Below, in pieces: positions 22,253 to 33,692 of a DNA stretch of 64,000 nt; the stretch's first letter is position 1; each line of letters opens with the position of its first letter. A program made the translations under genes and the position numbers. The DNA is taken from assembly GCA_015501075.1 (NCBI GenBank), contig JADNYJ010000019.1, positions 62,001 to 126,000 on the forward strand, given 5' to 3'. The DNA is from Gymnopilus junonius (Eukaryota > Basidiomycota > Agaricomycetes > Agaricales > Galerinaceae). Under the pieces are notes generated by a model. It made no database searches. It had not been told where the DNA came from and worked only from the letters and a program-made list of their open reading frames with translations.

Positions 22253-25073
22253 TCAATCGAAGTACCAACCGAGTAATTTAATTTTTAGCCCAATCTCGGT
22301 TAGTGCTTGAACAAATCCAGCCGTTTCCTTTGAAGCTACGTGACCCCCGTCTCTTCTCAGCATATTCAGACCGTCGGTCCAATCAGCCCAACGCGATTGA
22401 TCAGGAGCAATTAAGTCTGCTAAGGAACCTTCATGGGCGCTCAATAACGAGAAAGAAAGAGGGGAGGGCACAAGGGCGGAGGTAGGAGGAAGATCGCTCT
22501 GGTCTCGCAACACGTTTGGAGGAGGGGCGCATGTGCCTGTTGCTATTTCGCTTATCAGGGATACATCAATCCTTTCAGGAAGATCTTCCAGGCCCTGGCG
22601 AACGGGAAATTTGACTGCACTGTCGACGTAGTGTAGGTATTTCAGCCCACTGTCCTGTATATTAAGTAAGTTGGCTGAATGCCACACACGCTTAGGGTAA
22701 TTTACCAGTCGCATGAAACGCCATGGTCGGCTAGGCCTCCGCACGGGTTCTCGTGGGGAAGATTGCGGAAGAGCATTTACGAACCAAGCACCTTGGAGTA
22801 AACATTGAATTCTTTGCTGTTTCACAAACTCAAAGGACTCCTTGTAAAGTTTAGCACGAAGATTTCTTGTGGAAAATTAAGAGCCTAGCAAGTAAAGTCA
22901 ATGCTCTGGACATACCGGACCGGAACCTTGCTCAGCAAATCGTCTTCGAGTTCGAGTTCTTTCATCTGTCGATCTCTCACGGCACGGTATTCACATTCGA
23001 CGAAATCGTGTTCAACTTCATGCCATGGGCGGACGTTTTCCCTGCGCAGTGCTACCTTCACCCTAGTCGGTAATGAGTAAACGATGTGTTGTGAAGAGAG
23101 GATCGAAAACGTACTGGCTGCGAACCAAAGCTGCAACGCGGGTGAAGTCATCACTCGCAGCACCACTTTCACTCCACATCCGTATGAAAAATTGGGTCGC
23201 CAGGAAATGAACTTTGTAGTAGTCGAGAAAAAATGGTTGGAAGGTGGTCGAAGTCGAATCTAACAGCAAGTTGTTAATTCAACAAAGGATCCTAAAACAA
23301 GGTACCTTACAGCCAGGAGCAAATATGGCCCAGTGTTCAGATAATAACTCGACGACTTCATTGGAGGCTCTTGCAATAGGGCATCTTCGGCCTTCGGGTC
23401 TACTCAATTGCTCAAGGACCACCTTACAAAAAACTGTTATTATCCCTCGATAAAGTGGTGACATGGACGTATATTCCTTACTTTGGCAAAATCGGGGTCA
23501 CTCTCCACAAACTTTTGCTACCGGCGTAAAAGATAAAAATGAAAACAGGTCTGCGACGAGGGCTTGAAGGGTACTCACGAAGCACTCTAACCCAAGCACT
23601 CCTACTTCACTGAAGTCCTGTACAATGTCTTCTGTTTCGAACCCAAGCTTTCTCCATTTCAATAATTGACCATTCGAGTCGACTTCTTCTGCCAATTTAC
23701 TGCAAGCCCATACCGACCTCAAAGCGGCAGCGTGGGATTCATCTTCGTCCGGGTCAACAATCGTTGTTTTCTTTCTGTACGTTACACGGACAATGTTGGC
23801 CTGGAAGTCCAATATGCATGATGTCAAATCCTCGGTCGTGTGCAACGACATCAATCGCTGGGATATTTTAGTTCCTTCGTTTCCGGAAGATAGACAGAGC
23901 TCAGTCTACTTACCACAACAGTCTTTCGAACCTTGAGCCTCTCTAACTCTGATATAAACTCCTCCCATCTGGCGTCGCTGGCATGAGCAAGGAGAGAATT
24001 AATAAGCATCATGCTGTACGGAGAGCCGTGGTCAGATTGCTCTTCATTTTCTATGAACGATAGGACCTACCTATATTGTGCCATGGCTGTGTCTGCACTT
24101 CCTAGACGATTTACTACGGTTTCCAAAAATCCGCTTTCCTTTCTCATTTGCTCAAAGACCACTTGAAAGCCATAACGATAGACGGATCCTGGTGGAGCTG
24201 CAGGAAGGCTCCGGCTCGAACTTGCTATCTGTGGTCCAGTTATACTGGCTGGATCGGCTTCGACGAGCTTCTTGAGAATGGCAGTTGCGGGGCGACATAC
24301 ATTGATCGGAGATTGCGGGGATGAGAGGATTTGTACGACTTTCAGAATGAAATCATCTCCAAGGGTTGCCCATCCATATTCATGTTCCATTAAGTTCTGA
24401 ACTGCAGTAAGGGCATACTAAAACTCTGAATAAGGATGCGAGGCTAAAAACTAAGGTCGAAAAAAGCTTACCGCAAGAGCATTGCCCGAGGTTGAGTATA
24501 TAACGTCAACTAGTTCATTGAGCCCATTGTGATCGAGAAATTCGCGAGCGAAGGCCTCTTCCTATACAAGTGTTATATTCCGAGAGATGTAGATGGGATC
24601 TTTCACTGACTCGTATGAACTTCTGCAAAGAGAACAAGGCTAATCTGAAATTTTTATCATTGATATCATTCCTATTCCTCAGTTTCTCCGCAGTTTCTCT
24701 CGCTTCACGAGCAGGCGCGTTTACCAGCCTGTGTCGTTCAAATTTCAACTGTTATAAGGCAAGTGATATACAAAGAAACTCACTTAAGATTGACTTTGTA
24801 CTTGATTTTCCGCCTTAGATTATCATTTGTCACCAGTTCATCGGTATCGTTGTCCCTCAGAGCAAGATGAGAAGGCGGTTCTTTAATCTTTAGATTGACG
24901 CAAAGCTGCTTTATTACATCGTCCACGGTGAGAGTGGGTTCGATACGGGTGCGATATGTTAGACCCTCGGCAACGGTGACATTATTAGTTGGCACCAGCC
25001 CCGGTTTCGCCTGCGTACCATTTGCAGAACCCGAAGGCGCCGTGGAACTTCGAACACCTGTGGAGCTCGACAT
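22253..25073 (-). CDS. ELMO/CED-12 domain protein
   Basis: Eleven exons (24784-25073, 24611-24728, 24472-24561, 24071-24417, 23914-24013, 23579-23857, 23482-23517, 23311-23422, 23115-23259, 22916-23062, 22253-22865) give 758 residues. An armadillo-like region is seen at about residues 100-320 (EEAFAREFLDHNGLNELVDV, ALTAVQNLMEHEYGWATLG). The ELMO domain follows at about 350-520, with WRKLGFETEDIVQDFSEVG and VLGLECF. A PH-like end (LLQGAWFVN, PWRFMRLV) comes last. This is the architecture of ELMO1/CED-12, which works with DOCK-family exchange factors to activate Rac and direct actin and polar growth. The start at 25073 is chosen by fit; another in-frame ATG is not excluded upstream. Exon 7 is only 36 nt. 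Confidence 0.87.
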
Positions 25074-25856
25074 GAAATTCGATCGTGTTGGAAATAGAAA
25101 AGTTGCAGTCAAGAAAACAGCGCTGGGCAAGGGCAATGGCAGTAGCTAAAGAAAGGCAGAGATACAAGTAGGGTACGTGGTTTCTAACTTGTCTGTTCCG
25201 ACACAAACATGCAAAACTCACTGTCGCTAACGTATTTGTAAGACAGATGATGTTGGACGAAGATGTCCCAGTAAAGCTACAAAGAAATATCAGCAAAGAA
25301 ATCAACGAACAGTAGGTTGAGATAGATCAGTGAAGCAAAATAGCGTCATATGCAGCAGATTCAAGGAACCGTTGCTCTGACTGACGTGCAAATATAATAC
25401 GGTTTCATCCTTTAAACAACTATCGAATGAAAATGCTCACCTACAATGGGATTATCTGAAAGGAGAGAATTATAAGGGTATAAAAACCTTCCAGTTGGTA
25501 TTACAGGAGAGATAAGTGACTGGTCGGAATCGTGCTGAGTGGCATAGGTCAAGATGAGATTGCAAATTGCAAACATAAAAGACGCGCTTTTTGATCGTGA
25601 GAAAGCGTGACTGTTTCCGTATCATCATTTGATCTAACATCGCTGCATGATGATGGAGGGTGAATAAATGTAGTGAATGTATTGGCAGCACAAAAAATCA
25701 AGATCTCTATAACTATGAACAAGACCCCGACATCGTTCCGCTTCAGCCAAAAACGGCCAAGGGTAGTGAGGAGGAACAAAAAGATGAAACAGAAAAAAGG
25801 GAGGGAGCAAATTTAAATAGACATACACAAATTCGACCGTCCAAAAAGAACTACGC
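25074..25856. other. Intergenic region upstream of the ELMO gene
   Basis: Contains the ELMO promoter. All open frames are short and motif-free. Nothing further was recognised before the proline tRNA. Confidence 0.55.
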
Positions 25857-25938
25857 GGGCCTGACCGGGAATTGAACCCGGGACCTCCTCGAAACGCAAG
25901 CGCCCTAACAAGGAATCATACTACTAGACCATCAGGCC
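25857..25938 (-). tRNA. tRNA-Pro (AGG) with a short intron
   Basis: The acceptor stem GGCCTGA pairs with TCAGGCC. The T arm is CCGGG/CCCGG around TTCAATT, and the anticodon stem is CCTTG/CGAGG. The loop begins TTAGG, giving anticodon AGG, and is 17 nt long. A 10-nt intron after the position next to the anticodon restores the normal 7-nt loop and a 72-nt mature tRNA. Confidence 0.85.
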
Positions 25939-26155
25939 GATGCCTTGAGGCTCCTAGTTACTTCTATACACCGGAAGTAGAATTACTTAGAAATGAATAA
26001 ATATATTTCGAAGAGGGATCGGCAGACGGCTTCTCTTATCGCGAATCTTGCCCTCTTTCCCTACCATTGCTCCATCCGTGGTCATCTTAGATACAACTAC
26101 TGAGGTATGCCTCTTGTCCTTCCAAGTGGAAAAGATAGGCCTTTAATAATACGGC

Positions 26156-27849
26156 TCAGAGAATGTCTTCCCAGCGATTGTGTAGGGGGCGAAAGACAGT
26201 CGGATCAACAGAGTCTGTCGTAACCGAATTGCGGGAGGGGAAGCTGATAGCTACAGAGCGAGCCTTTCTCCATGTGGAACGTAATGAAGAACCCTTACGC
26301 GTCAGTTGCGGGGGAGTCATCGAATGCTCGCTGTTTAGTCGGTCTTGTAGCACCATTTTATCTTCTTGCAAAGCTGCCGAAGACTCCGCGTCTTGCATGA
26401 CTTCATCATGTGTCAACACAAATCGAACATTCTTCAAAGGCGCCCTACAATGGGGTCCCCGTCCTTTTGTCATTGCCGAGCGAAGTGAAGACGTGGTGTC
26501 CCGTACCAAGCCCGCTTCAGAACTCTTGACGGCGAGAGGAATTACAGGGTGGAAGTTGATCTTGGGTTCAATGTTTGGAAGCATTTTGTATCTTTCTGCG
26601 TTGCTTGGAAACAAATCAGGCTCGCTTTTCTTTTTACGGGGTATAGGACGGCGAGGACGGTTAACTTCATATGCCCGCGAGGCAGGGAGAAATTCGTAAT
26701 CCGGGTATGAGGATGTCGCAAAATTACATTCGTCACTATCCAGGGTGGTTGCCTTGTCGTCTATCGAATCAATATTGGATGCAGACTCTGATCCTAAGCA
26801 AGACCTTGAGTTGAAGGAAGCATCCTGAGGAGTCTGTAGGGACATTGTTAAACATTGCAAGCGAAGGTTGGTGATCATCTCCTCGAAGGGCGGGGCTGGA
26901 TCATTATCGCGATTTGCGTACTCGAACTGCGGGAGATGTTGTGATGGGGAACCAAGAAATGCTGTAGGAATATCTGGATAGGAAAGATCCTTTGTTTTTT
27001 TGAGATGTAGACTAGGTGGGGCCCTTTTACCCCTCTGAGAAGCCAGAGAGCTTGAGACGCTATGAGAAGGCTCTAGAGGAAGTGGAAAAGTGAATTGGGA
27101 ATTCGAGACGACCAAAGAAGGCAAAGATAACTTCCGCGGTTCAGCGAGGCGCGCGGGAGGTTTATCAGCACGAACTCGCGTGTTGACTTCCAGAAGCGAC
27201 TTGGAACCCTGAAGTTCGTCGAGTAGATCGGTATCCGCAAGGCCAAAGGATCGTATCGTCGATGGCTTTGTAAGGGGGTTGGAGTTAGGCGAAGTCTTGC
27301 TCAAAGGAGCCCTGAACTGCGATAATGTACGAGAAAAACATTCTGGCGAGAAAATGGATCCCTCCGGTCTCCAATCCTTTGAAGGAGTCTCTTGCAGACT
27401 TTCCCAAGGAATATGACCAGGCGCTTGCAACGCAGCACACATTTCCTTGAAGCTCAGAAATGAGTACTTGATTTCTGGATAGATAACAAAGCGAAGCTTA
27501 CAATCCATTTCGGAATACTCAAACATTCTTTGAGCATCAGCTTAAGCCGAGGCGAGGTAGGACTGGAAACGAGGGAAGTCGAAGCATTATGCCTCGACAT
27601 TTCGGAAACTGAGAACATCTTGAGTTGGTCACCGAGTTCGATGAATCGAAATGGAAGAATCTTGACGGAGGGAAAAGGTGTGGGGGATTTCGATTCTAAG
27701 CTGGAAAGAGAGCAAATAGAGATAGATTCCGACAACAGCGATGGCTGGAGAGATGCATCAGCTAAAATTCGTATATCCAAGGAGGGTATCGAGGAACTCG
27801 TCGGAATCTGAGCATACGCCACTCCCTTGGGAAGGAAGGGCCTCTCCAT
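26156..27849 (-). CDS. Protein of unknown function, Ser/Pro-rich
   Basis: Two exons (27519-27849, 26156-27474) joined by a 44-nt intron give 549 residues. The N-terminus MERPFLPKGVAYAQIP is followed by Ser/Leu-rich stretches. The middle has SP-rich segments and a basic patch RPRRPIPRKKKSEPDLFP. Near the C-terminus are APLKNVRFVLTHDEVM and a Ser/Arg block (RKGSSLRSTWRKARSVAISF), with an end VFRPLHNRWEDIL. No known domain was recognised. The basic and SP sites would suit a phosphorylated scaffold, but that is not supported further. Confidence 0.65.
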
Positions 27850-28726
27850 GGAGAACCAGCGATAACAGAGATGCCTCTTCTCAGAACCTTTAAATTCGAG
27901 GCTGACCGCGAAAGTGCTATTTCATCACAGACTTCTGACTAAGTTGACAAAGAGGCCTGGTAGGCTCAGCCAGAAGAAAGATATGCTCGTTCGTTAGCCT
28001 CTTCATGTAAACAAATGTTCGGAACAAGTGCTGAACTAGCAGGTGCGAAGCGGCTGACGTGTTCAAATGATTATGTAAGACGACTGCACATGCCACAGCT
28101 TCTCAGTAATTCCAATTCTAACCCCCTCTGAAGAATATGGGCCGCATGCACCCCTTCTTCTTTTGCTCGTTATTGAATCGCTTGAAAATCAAAATTTAGC
28201 TCAGATTAGAACTTGCTACCACTGCATAAGACATCTATGGCCATCGGAAGGATAGAACCATGTTTAGTTCTCCCTTTTTTAATTTTCGTTTCGCCGCAAG
28301 TTCCCGGGCACGGGCAACAAACTGGACTCGTCTTTCAAGTTTCGGGCACAGCTCAGTCTAGTTATGTTCAATTTTAAACATCCTTACAAGGCTTATCTAT
28401 TTCAATGGTCCGACCAAAACGTATATTTTAAGGACGACTGTGGTCCCAGAGTGCGGGTTTACCGTTTGATACCTATCTTTCGAACCTGTTTCGAACTCGA
28501 CTTCCTTCCAGGGAACTGACCAATGGAATTCTATGGTTTCTGTGAAGATCAATCTTTTACAGTCGAAGTTCGGAGACTGGGTAATTCTTTCGATGTCACA
28601 ATCTCGGATTTTCAATTTCTCATTACATTGCTTGACTTCTTTCTTCCACAATACAGGGTTTAACACTTTACATATCGTTGGCGCTGCAATGGCTATTCTC
28701 AGATCTTCGCAAAGATCATGTGGAGT
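27850..28726. other. Intergenic region
   Basis: Holds the promoter of the unknown gene to its left and the 3' end of the Saf1-like gene to its right. No further gene was recognised. Confidence 0.55.
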
Positions 28727-31058
28727 CTATGAGGTGTCGCTATCTGGATGCTGGATACGGCGTACTCCACCAAAATTACCTCGACCAGCATGTCCAACGC
28801 GAAATATTCCTGGTAATGGTACGATGGGGGGCATCTCCAATTGCCTATGAGATGGCCCAGGACGAGATGAACCTTTTTGCAGGCCTTCGATTTGCTCGGC
28901 CTCGTCTTTGCCCTCTCCAGGCTAACCGTCAAGACGAAATTAGTTTGTCACAAAGATGAAAGATGATCAGACGAACTTCCAAATCAATTACTAAAGCCCC
29001 GGTATGCCATCCAGCAGCCGTTGTCGCAAAACAGAATCTATCCCTGGGTTTGTTGAGGTTATGGTCGAATCTGACCTCGGTGGGGATAGCTACACTCGGA
29101 GGGTTCCTCAAATGTCTTCCGGCGGCCGTCCGGTCTTCAGAGCTCGCAAACCCACCTGGGGTACCCGGTCCAAGCTTGAACGGATCGCCTAGACCCAAAG
29201 CACCATTTGAGTATGCACCCCATGTCAAAAGCTTCCCATTCGCAGTCAAAGCGGCATTATGATAGTCGCCAATGACGACGGAGATGACAGATTTATTTTG
29301 CAACTCGCGGATTATTTTTGGCTGGGACTCCGAGTTTGCAACTGTGTCGCCCACGAGAACTATCGAAGAAGGACCAGTCGAATAAGCCACGAAATGGAGG
29401 AAGTTGGCAGATATCTTATTGTTTTCGGCGATCAGTCAGCATCTGGACAACTCGCTACCTGGACAAAAAGAAGCGCACTGACATGTGTAATTTTCATCGT
29501 TTGGGGAAGCTTGAGCTTCGCGGCATCGCTTTCATCTGAGAAAGCTGGTTGTTCTCTGAGCCTGTCAACCTCGCTGAAATGAGGGAGCTGCGGAAGCCTC
29601 AGTCATTATAAACCATTTGCGCTCTATAACAAGTACCTACATATTCCCATCGTCCATGAGGAACTCCAGTTTCGTCATGAAGAGAGCCATATTTAAGAAC
29701 ATGGCCATGATTTGTTAACCCAACGATATGGTTATCAAATCCGGCTATTTGAACGAGCTGAGCAGCGTTTGATTTCTCTGTATCACCTGTGTTGGGCAGA
29801 TCTGGAAGAGTAGGAATGGGAGGTAATCGAGTCGGGGTGATGTCCAAATCCCAGGGGACACAAGGGATTATATCACCTTGTGCAGCATATACCCTTTTGT
29901 CACCCTCGCTATCCATTTCTTGCATTTTCTGCTCGATAACCTCACCCATGGATCCTGCAAAAGGCCACCATATAAAAACGTGGCCTGATTTCGTCAGAAG
30001 GGAAGAGAATGTCCATCCGCACTCAATTTGCTTCGGAGCATATTCAGGATCGCTCAGAATTGGAGATGATAGCCGAAAGGGTCGACCCCAATTAGTGAAT
30101 GTCCAGATCTTGTTTGCACTGTCCAAGCAAGACGAATGAACGCGACCACAACTAATTATAAAAGTATCGTGCGAGCCGTAGATCTTCAGTTGACCAGTAA
30201 GGATATGATAAGACATGCACTACCCACCTAATGCTGCGGATTGGTGTTGGTAATTTGAGCATATGTGGTATGGTCGCTTGCTTCGCTTCGCTGGAGAACC
30301 CTTGGTTGTTCGCAGTATATGGTCCCCAGCTGCCATTGAGTGTACCTAAGAGATGTTCAGCGCATTTCTTATGAAAATTGCGCAACACGAAGGTTATTAA
30401 CCCCAAACATGAACTCCGCCATCAGAGTCCAGCGCGTGGAAAGACCTTCGGCAAAATTTAGAATCTAATCTTCACGTAGATATAGTGTGTTCAGATAGAT
30501 CATAGCTCACATCCCTCCAGCCACCAAGCTGACAACACGGACTCCTGGCAAGGAAACTTGCATGGGGTATGGAACGCCGGGGATTGCTGATTTGGGAACG
30601 TTCGAAAGTCCAAGCCGACCATTAGTCTTCTCTCTTCCAAATTTTGCTAGTGAAGCAGAGTAACAATCCATAAATTTGAGGCTTACCCCCAGACAAACAC
30701 TGACGTGAGCTATATTGAGATATGTACTCTGTAGAGTGCAAAGATAACTACCTCGTGGGTCAAAGAGACCGCGATAAATGAATTTCCACCCGTTGGTACG
30801 GGCAGTTCCCTGGCCTGTGAAGTTGAAGTCCTCAAACAACTTGCGCTTCCATAAGGCGTCATCCGAGCAGAGGATGGAGAAAAACTAATGTAAATTCCGT
30901 TTAGAGAAGCGTCGAAAAGATGGACCGGAAGAATAGACCTTGCTGCAACTCGTTAGGCTGAGAAGGTCACGAACGGGGATATAGGGTAACAAATTGTCTA
31001 GGAGAACCTCAACAGGAATTTCTGAAAGGTTGAAGTATTCAAGCGCGTCTTTGGACAT
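28727..31058 (-). CDS. SAF1: SCF-associated factor 1-like F-box/RCC1-repeat protein
   Basis: Ten exons (30939-31058, 30752-30884, 30687-30699, 30511-30633, 30402-30445, 30228-30345, 29641-30151, 29483-29587, 28977-29414, 28727-28921) give 599 residues. An F-box at about residues 11-50 (LSEIPVEVLLDNLLPYIPVR) is followed by RCC1-type repeats. VFVWGEKTNGRLGLSN, SFHALDSDGGVHVWG, CGWTFSSLLTKSGHVFIW and AALTANGKLLTWGAYSNGAL are seen. This combination is that of yeast Saf1, the SCF receptor that marks adenine deaminase for destruction when cells enter quiescence. The C-terminal GIFRVGHAGRGNFGG also fits. The start is the first ATG before the F-box. Exon 3 is only 13 nt. Confidence 0.85.
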
Positions 31059-31984
31059 AGTATAAGATGCAAGTTCAGATAACAATCGTCCGGGGCCTGT
31101 GAAATATGATTGAGTAATAAAGGTAGTAGAAGTGAGAGGGTTTGCAGCAGAGAGAAGGATTGGCTTGATCGAGGCAATGAATCAAATTTGGGCTGAACTG
31201 CGGCTGAGTAGCGGTAGTAATTAAGTGGCACAGAGATAGTAAATACGATTCGGATGACTTCATCCATGTGACATTCCGGCCCGCCAACCGTTTGTACTTG
31301 TACTTGTTTGTCATCATCTTAAGTGTAAAGTTGATGAAAAGCGCACTGCGCCGTACGATGAAATTTCTTGTTTTGTCTGGACTCCTAGAGGCACTTTGAT
31401 TGTCAAGTCACCCTTTCATTCGCAAGCGTTTTAGTGTCGGAAAACCTCCAGCTTGCTTGACTGGAGCTAAGTGTCCCTCGGGCTGCCTCCTACCTCTGCT
31501 CCAGTGTTCACTTAAAAAAAAGCCATTCTTAGGCCTCAAGTTTCAACATATGTGTCTCTGATGTAGAGTTCCGATGGCCCTTTCTGTGTACTCTATTTGG
31601 GTATGTCAGCTGTTTATACCTTGCTTGTCTTGTTAATTTAGACCTTACATCCAAGAAATTTACGGGATTGTCGAAAACAGAGCGAATAACCACCAGGTGC
31701 GCGTGTATTTTTGACGCTGTCTATATATTCTCTTCATAGATATTTACGTTGTTACAGAATTTGTTTGGTAGTAAAGCAGCAGCCTGCTGGCCCCTTTTCA
31801 AAGAACGATCTGTATCCTTCTTTTTCATGCATTGGCAACTTCACCGACGTGTTCAGATACTGTCCGACTCGATGTCCTCATTCCCAGCCCCTCTTTCCGC
31901 CATTAGATTGGTTTTACCACCACTCCTGTTATGAACCCATACTAGTATTTTTATTTCTCGTAGCAAAAGGTTTCTTGTTTCTAA
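31059..31984. other. Intergenic region
   Basis: Contains the Saf1-like gene's promoter. A 396-nt open frame around 31711-32106 has no motif and overlaps a better-supported spliced frame. Nothing else was seen. Confidence 0.5.
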
Positions 31985-32523
31985 ATGGAGGACCACAAAG
32001 TTGGATACATTCCCGATCAGACCTCCCAAAAATTACCTCGTCTGCACTTTTCGCCTTCCTCCGGTGTCCGAAGGGCATGGAAGAGATTTACATCGTCATC
32101 AAATAATGTCGTTCCGAGGAGGGTGACATCACCTGCCGAATCCCTATTCGGAACAATAAGTGGCCGGTAAGAGTGTCTGTTTCATAAAGTAGCTTCGACG
32201 CGCAACGATCATCATATATCAGCCGCTAACAGAACTCGACAAGCGGAGGAGGATTCTTATTCCAAAAGGCCCGTTCCGGCGGATACGCTTGCTATCGACC
32301 AATCAGCAGCCAGCTCGTTGGCGAGCTTTGACCATACTGAGGTTATTTTTCTTTGTCGTCATCAGATCATTTTAACGTCCGCGAAACTCAAGAGTTCATT
32401 GGACGCCACTATTATTAGGTGAGCCTTTCTTGGAAGACAGACGTCGCTTCGAATTTGAAGTTTATAATTCGGTCCAAGGACCAAATATATACATGTAGGC
32501 CATCCTTCTGGGGAATGACATGA
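31985..32523 (+). CDS. Tentative small spliced gene, unknown function
   Basis: Four exons (31985-32166, 32233-32341, 32393-32418, 32499-32523) give 113 residues. The start ATG directly follows an in-frame stop. The translation is hydrophilic and plausible for coding (SGVRRAWKRFTSSSNNVVP, TSPAESLFGTISGR, RQAEEDSYSKRPVPADTLA). Donors gtaaga and gtgagc are good. The third intron (80 nt) and the short last exon are the weakest part. No homologue is recognised. Confidence 0.4.
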
Positions 32524-33692
32524 CGGTGCGAAGAGAAGCATCGGCCTTGTGACGTGACTTCCTGAAGGCTATAACCAATGAACGCATCCCGAAACACGTT
32601 TTTCATTCGAAGACGTGAGGTTGTCACGACTAAACGCAGTGCGCTGACATGAGTACGGCTATATTTTTGGACCCCATGATACTAACGCGAACGCAAAACA
32701 CGGGTAGGGCTGGGTCGCCAGTTGGCTTCAGCGGTTAGATATGTGACGAGTCGAGTCTGACGACAAAAAACCCAGCAAGCGGGACGGGAGCCATCAATTT
32801 GTTTCCCGAGAACATATCAAAAAAAGCTTCGACAGGATCTCACCACTCTGTATGCTGACAGGCTTTGATCATGCGCTCTGGAAATACGAACTTCTTTACG
32901 TACGTAAGTACATAAATGGCATTATGGAATGCGTCTTTGACCGATTTTCTCTTGCATTGCTGGTCGAGGCAATTTGAAGGACATTATTGACAAACTTTAT
33001 ACTGAACCGATACGGAGCATAGCGCACGTGTGGGTTATATGTGGAGAATTGTAGATCATAAGTTTCTTTTGCCGCTTCTTTTCCTCCTTTTTTCCCAAAA
33101 ACCGAGAGCCCAGAGCAATTGTTGCTTTGACAGATCCCAGGGAGAGGTTTGAGCGGCCACACCGGATCGTTAAATCAAGAAGTCGAAGTTTCTTGAAATT
33201 TTCACAATGCCATACTGATAGATCGGTGATGATACGACATACACATTGAGTACAGGGTAGAACAAGCGAAAGTGCAATTTAGGGTTGAATAGGGTTGGGC
33301 GTTGTCTGGGGACGTAGAGATAATGACTATACCAGTGTAACATACAAGGCGAACGAAAAAGGCCAAGGAATGTCAATAATGGAGTGAGAATAGATGTGTA
33401 CGGATAGGGGCAATTACGTGCTGCAAAACCGATATAGAGAAGCAAACAGAAAATAGGATAGTGAACAAGAGGAAATATAATGCGATAGCAAAACGACAAC
33501 AGTGAGAACTGGGTATGAGAAAGAGAATTCAAGAAGAAAAGAAGACAGCTGAAGAAAACTGCTGCCGTGAAATTCCGAAAGCCTGGCCGTGGTATGTCTG
33601 AAAGAGTAAAACCACACCGAAAAGTATTATAGATTATTACCTGTGTATATTTGGTGCGAGATAGGCGAGATGGTGTTCTATACCCCGGATTT
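32524..33692. other. Intergenic region
   Basis: AT-rich with long frames without ATG on the minus strand (about 33170-33727) rich in Phe, Leu and Tyr, typical of translated non-coding DNA. It probably includes the 3' untranslated region of the CON7-like gene. Confidence 0.5.

Noticed and set aside
28533..28959. Plus-strand open frames overlapping the end of the Saf1-like gene
   Set aside because: The minus strand here encodes the conserved C-terminus GIFRVGHAGRGNFGG in phase with the upstream exons, so the plus-strand frames are shadows.
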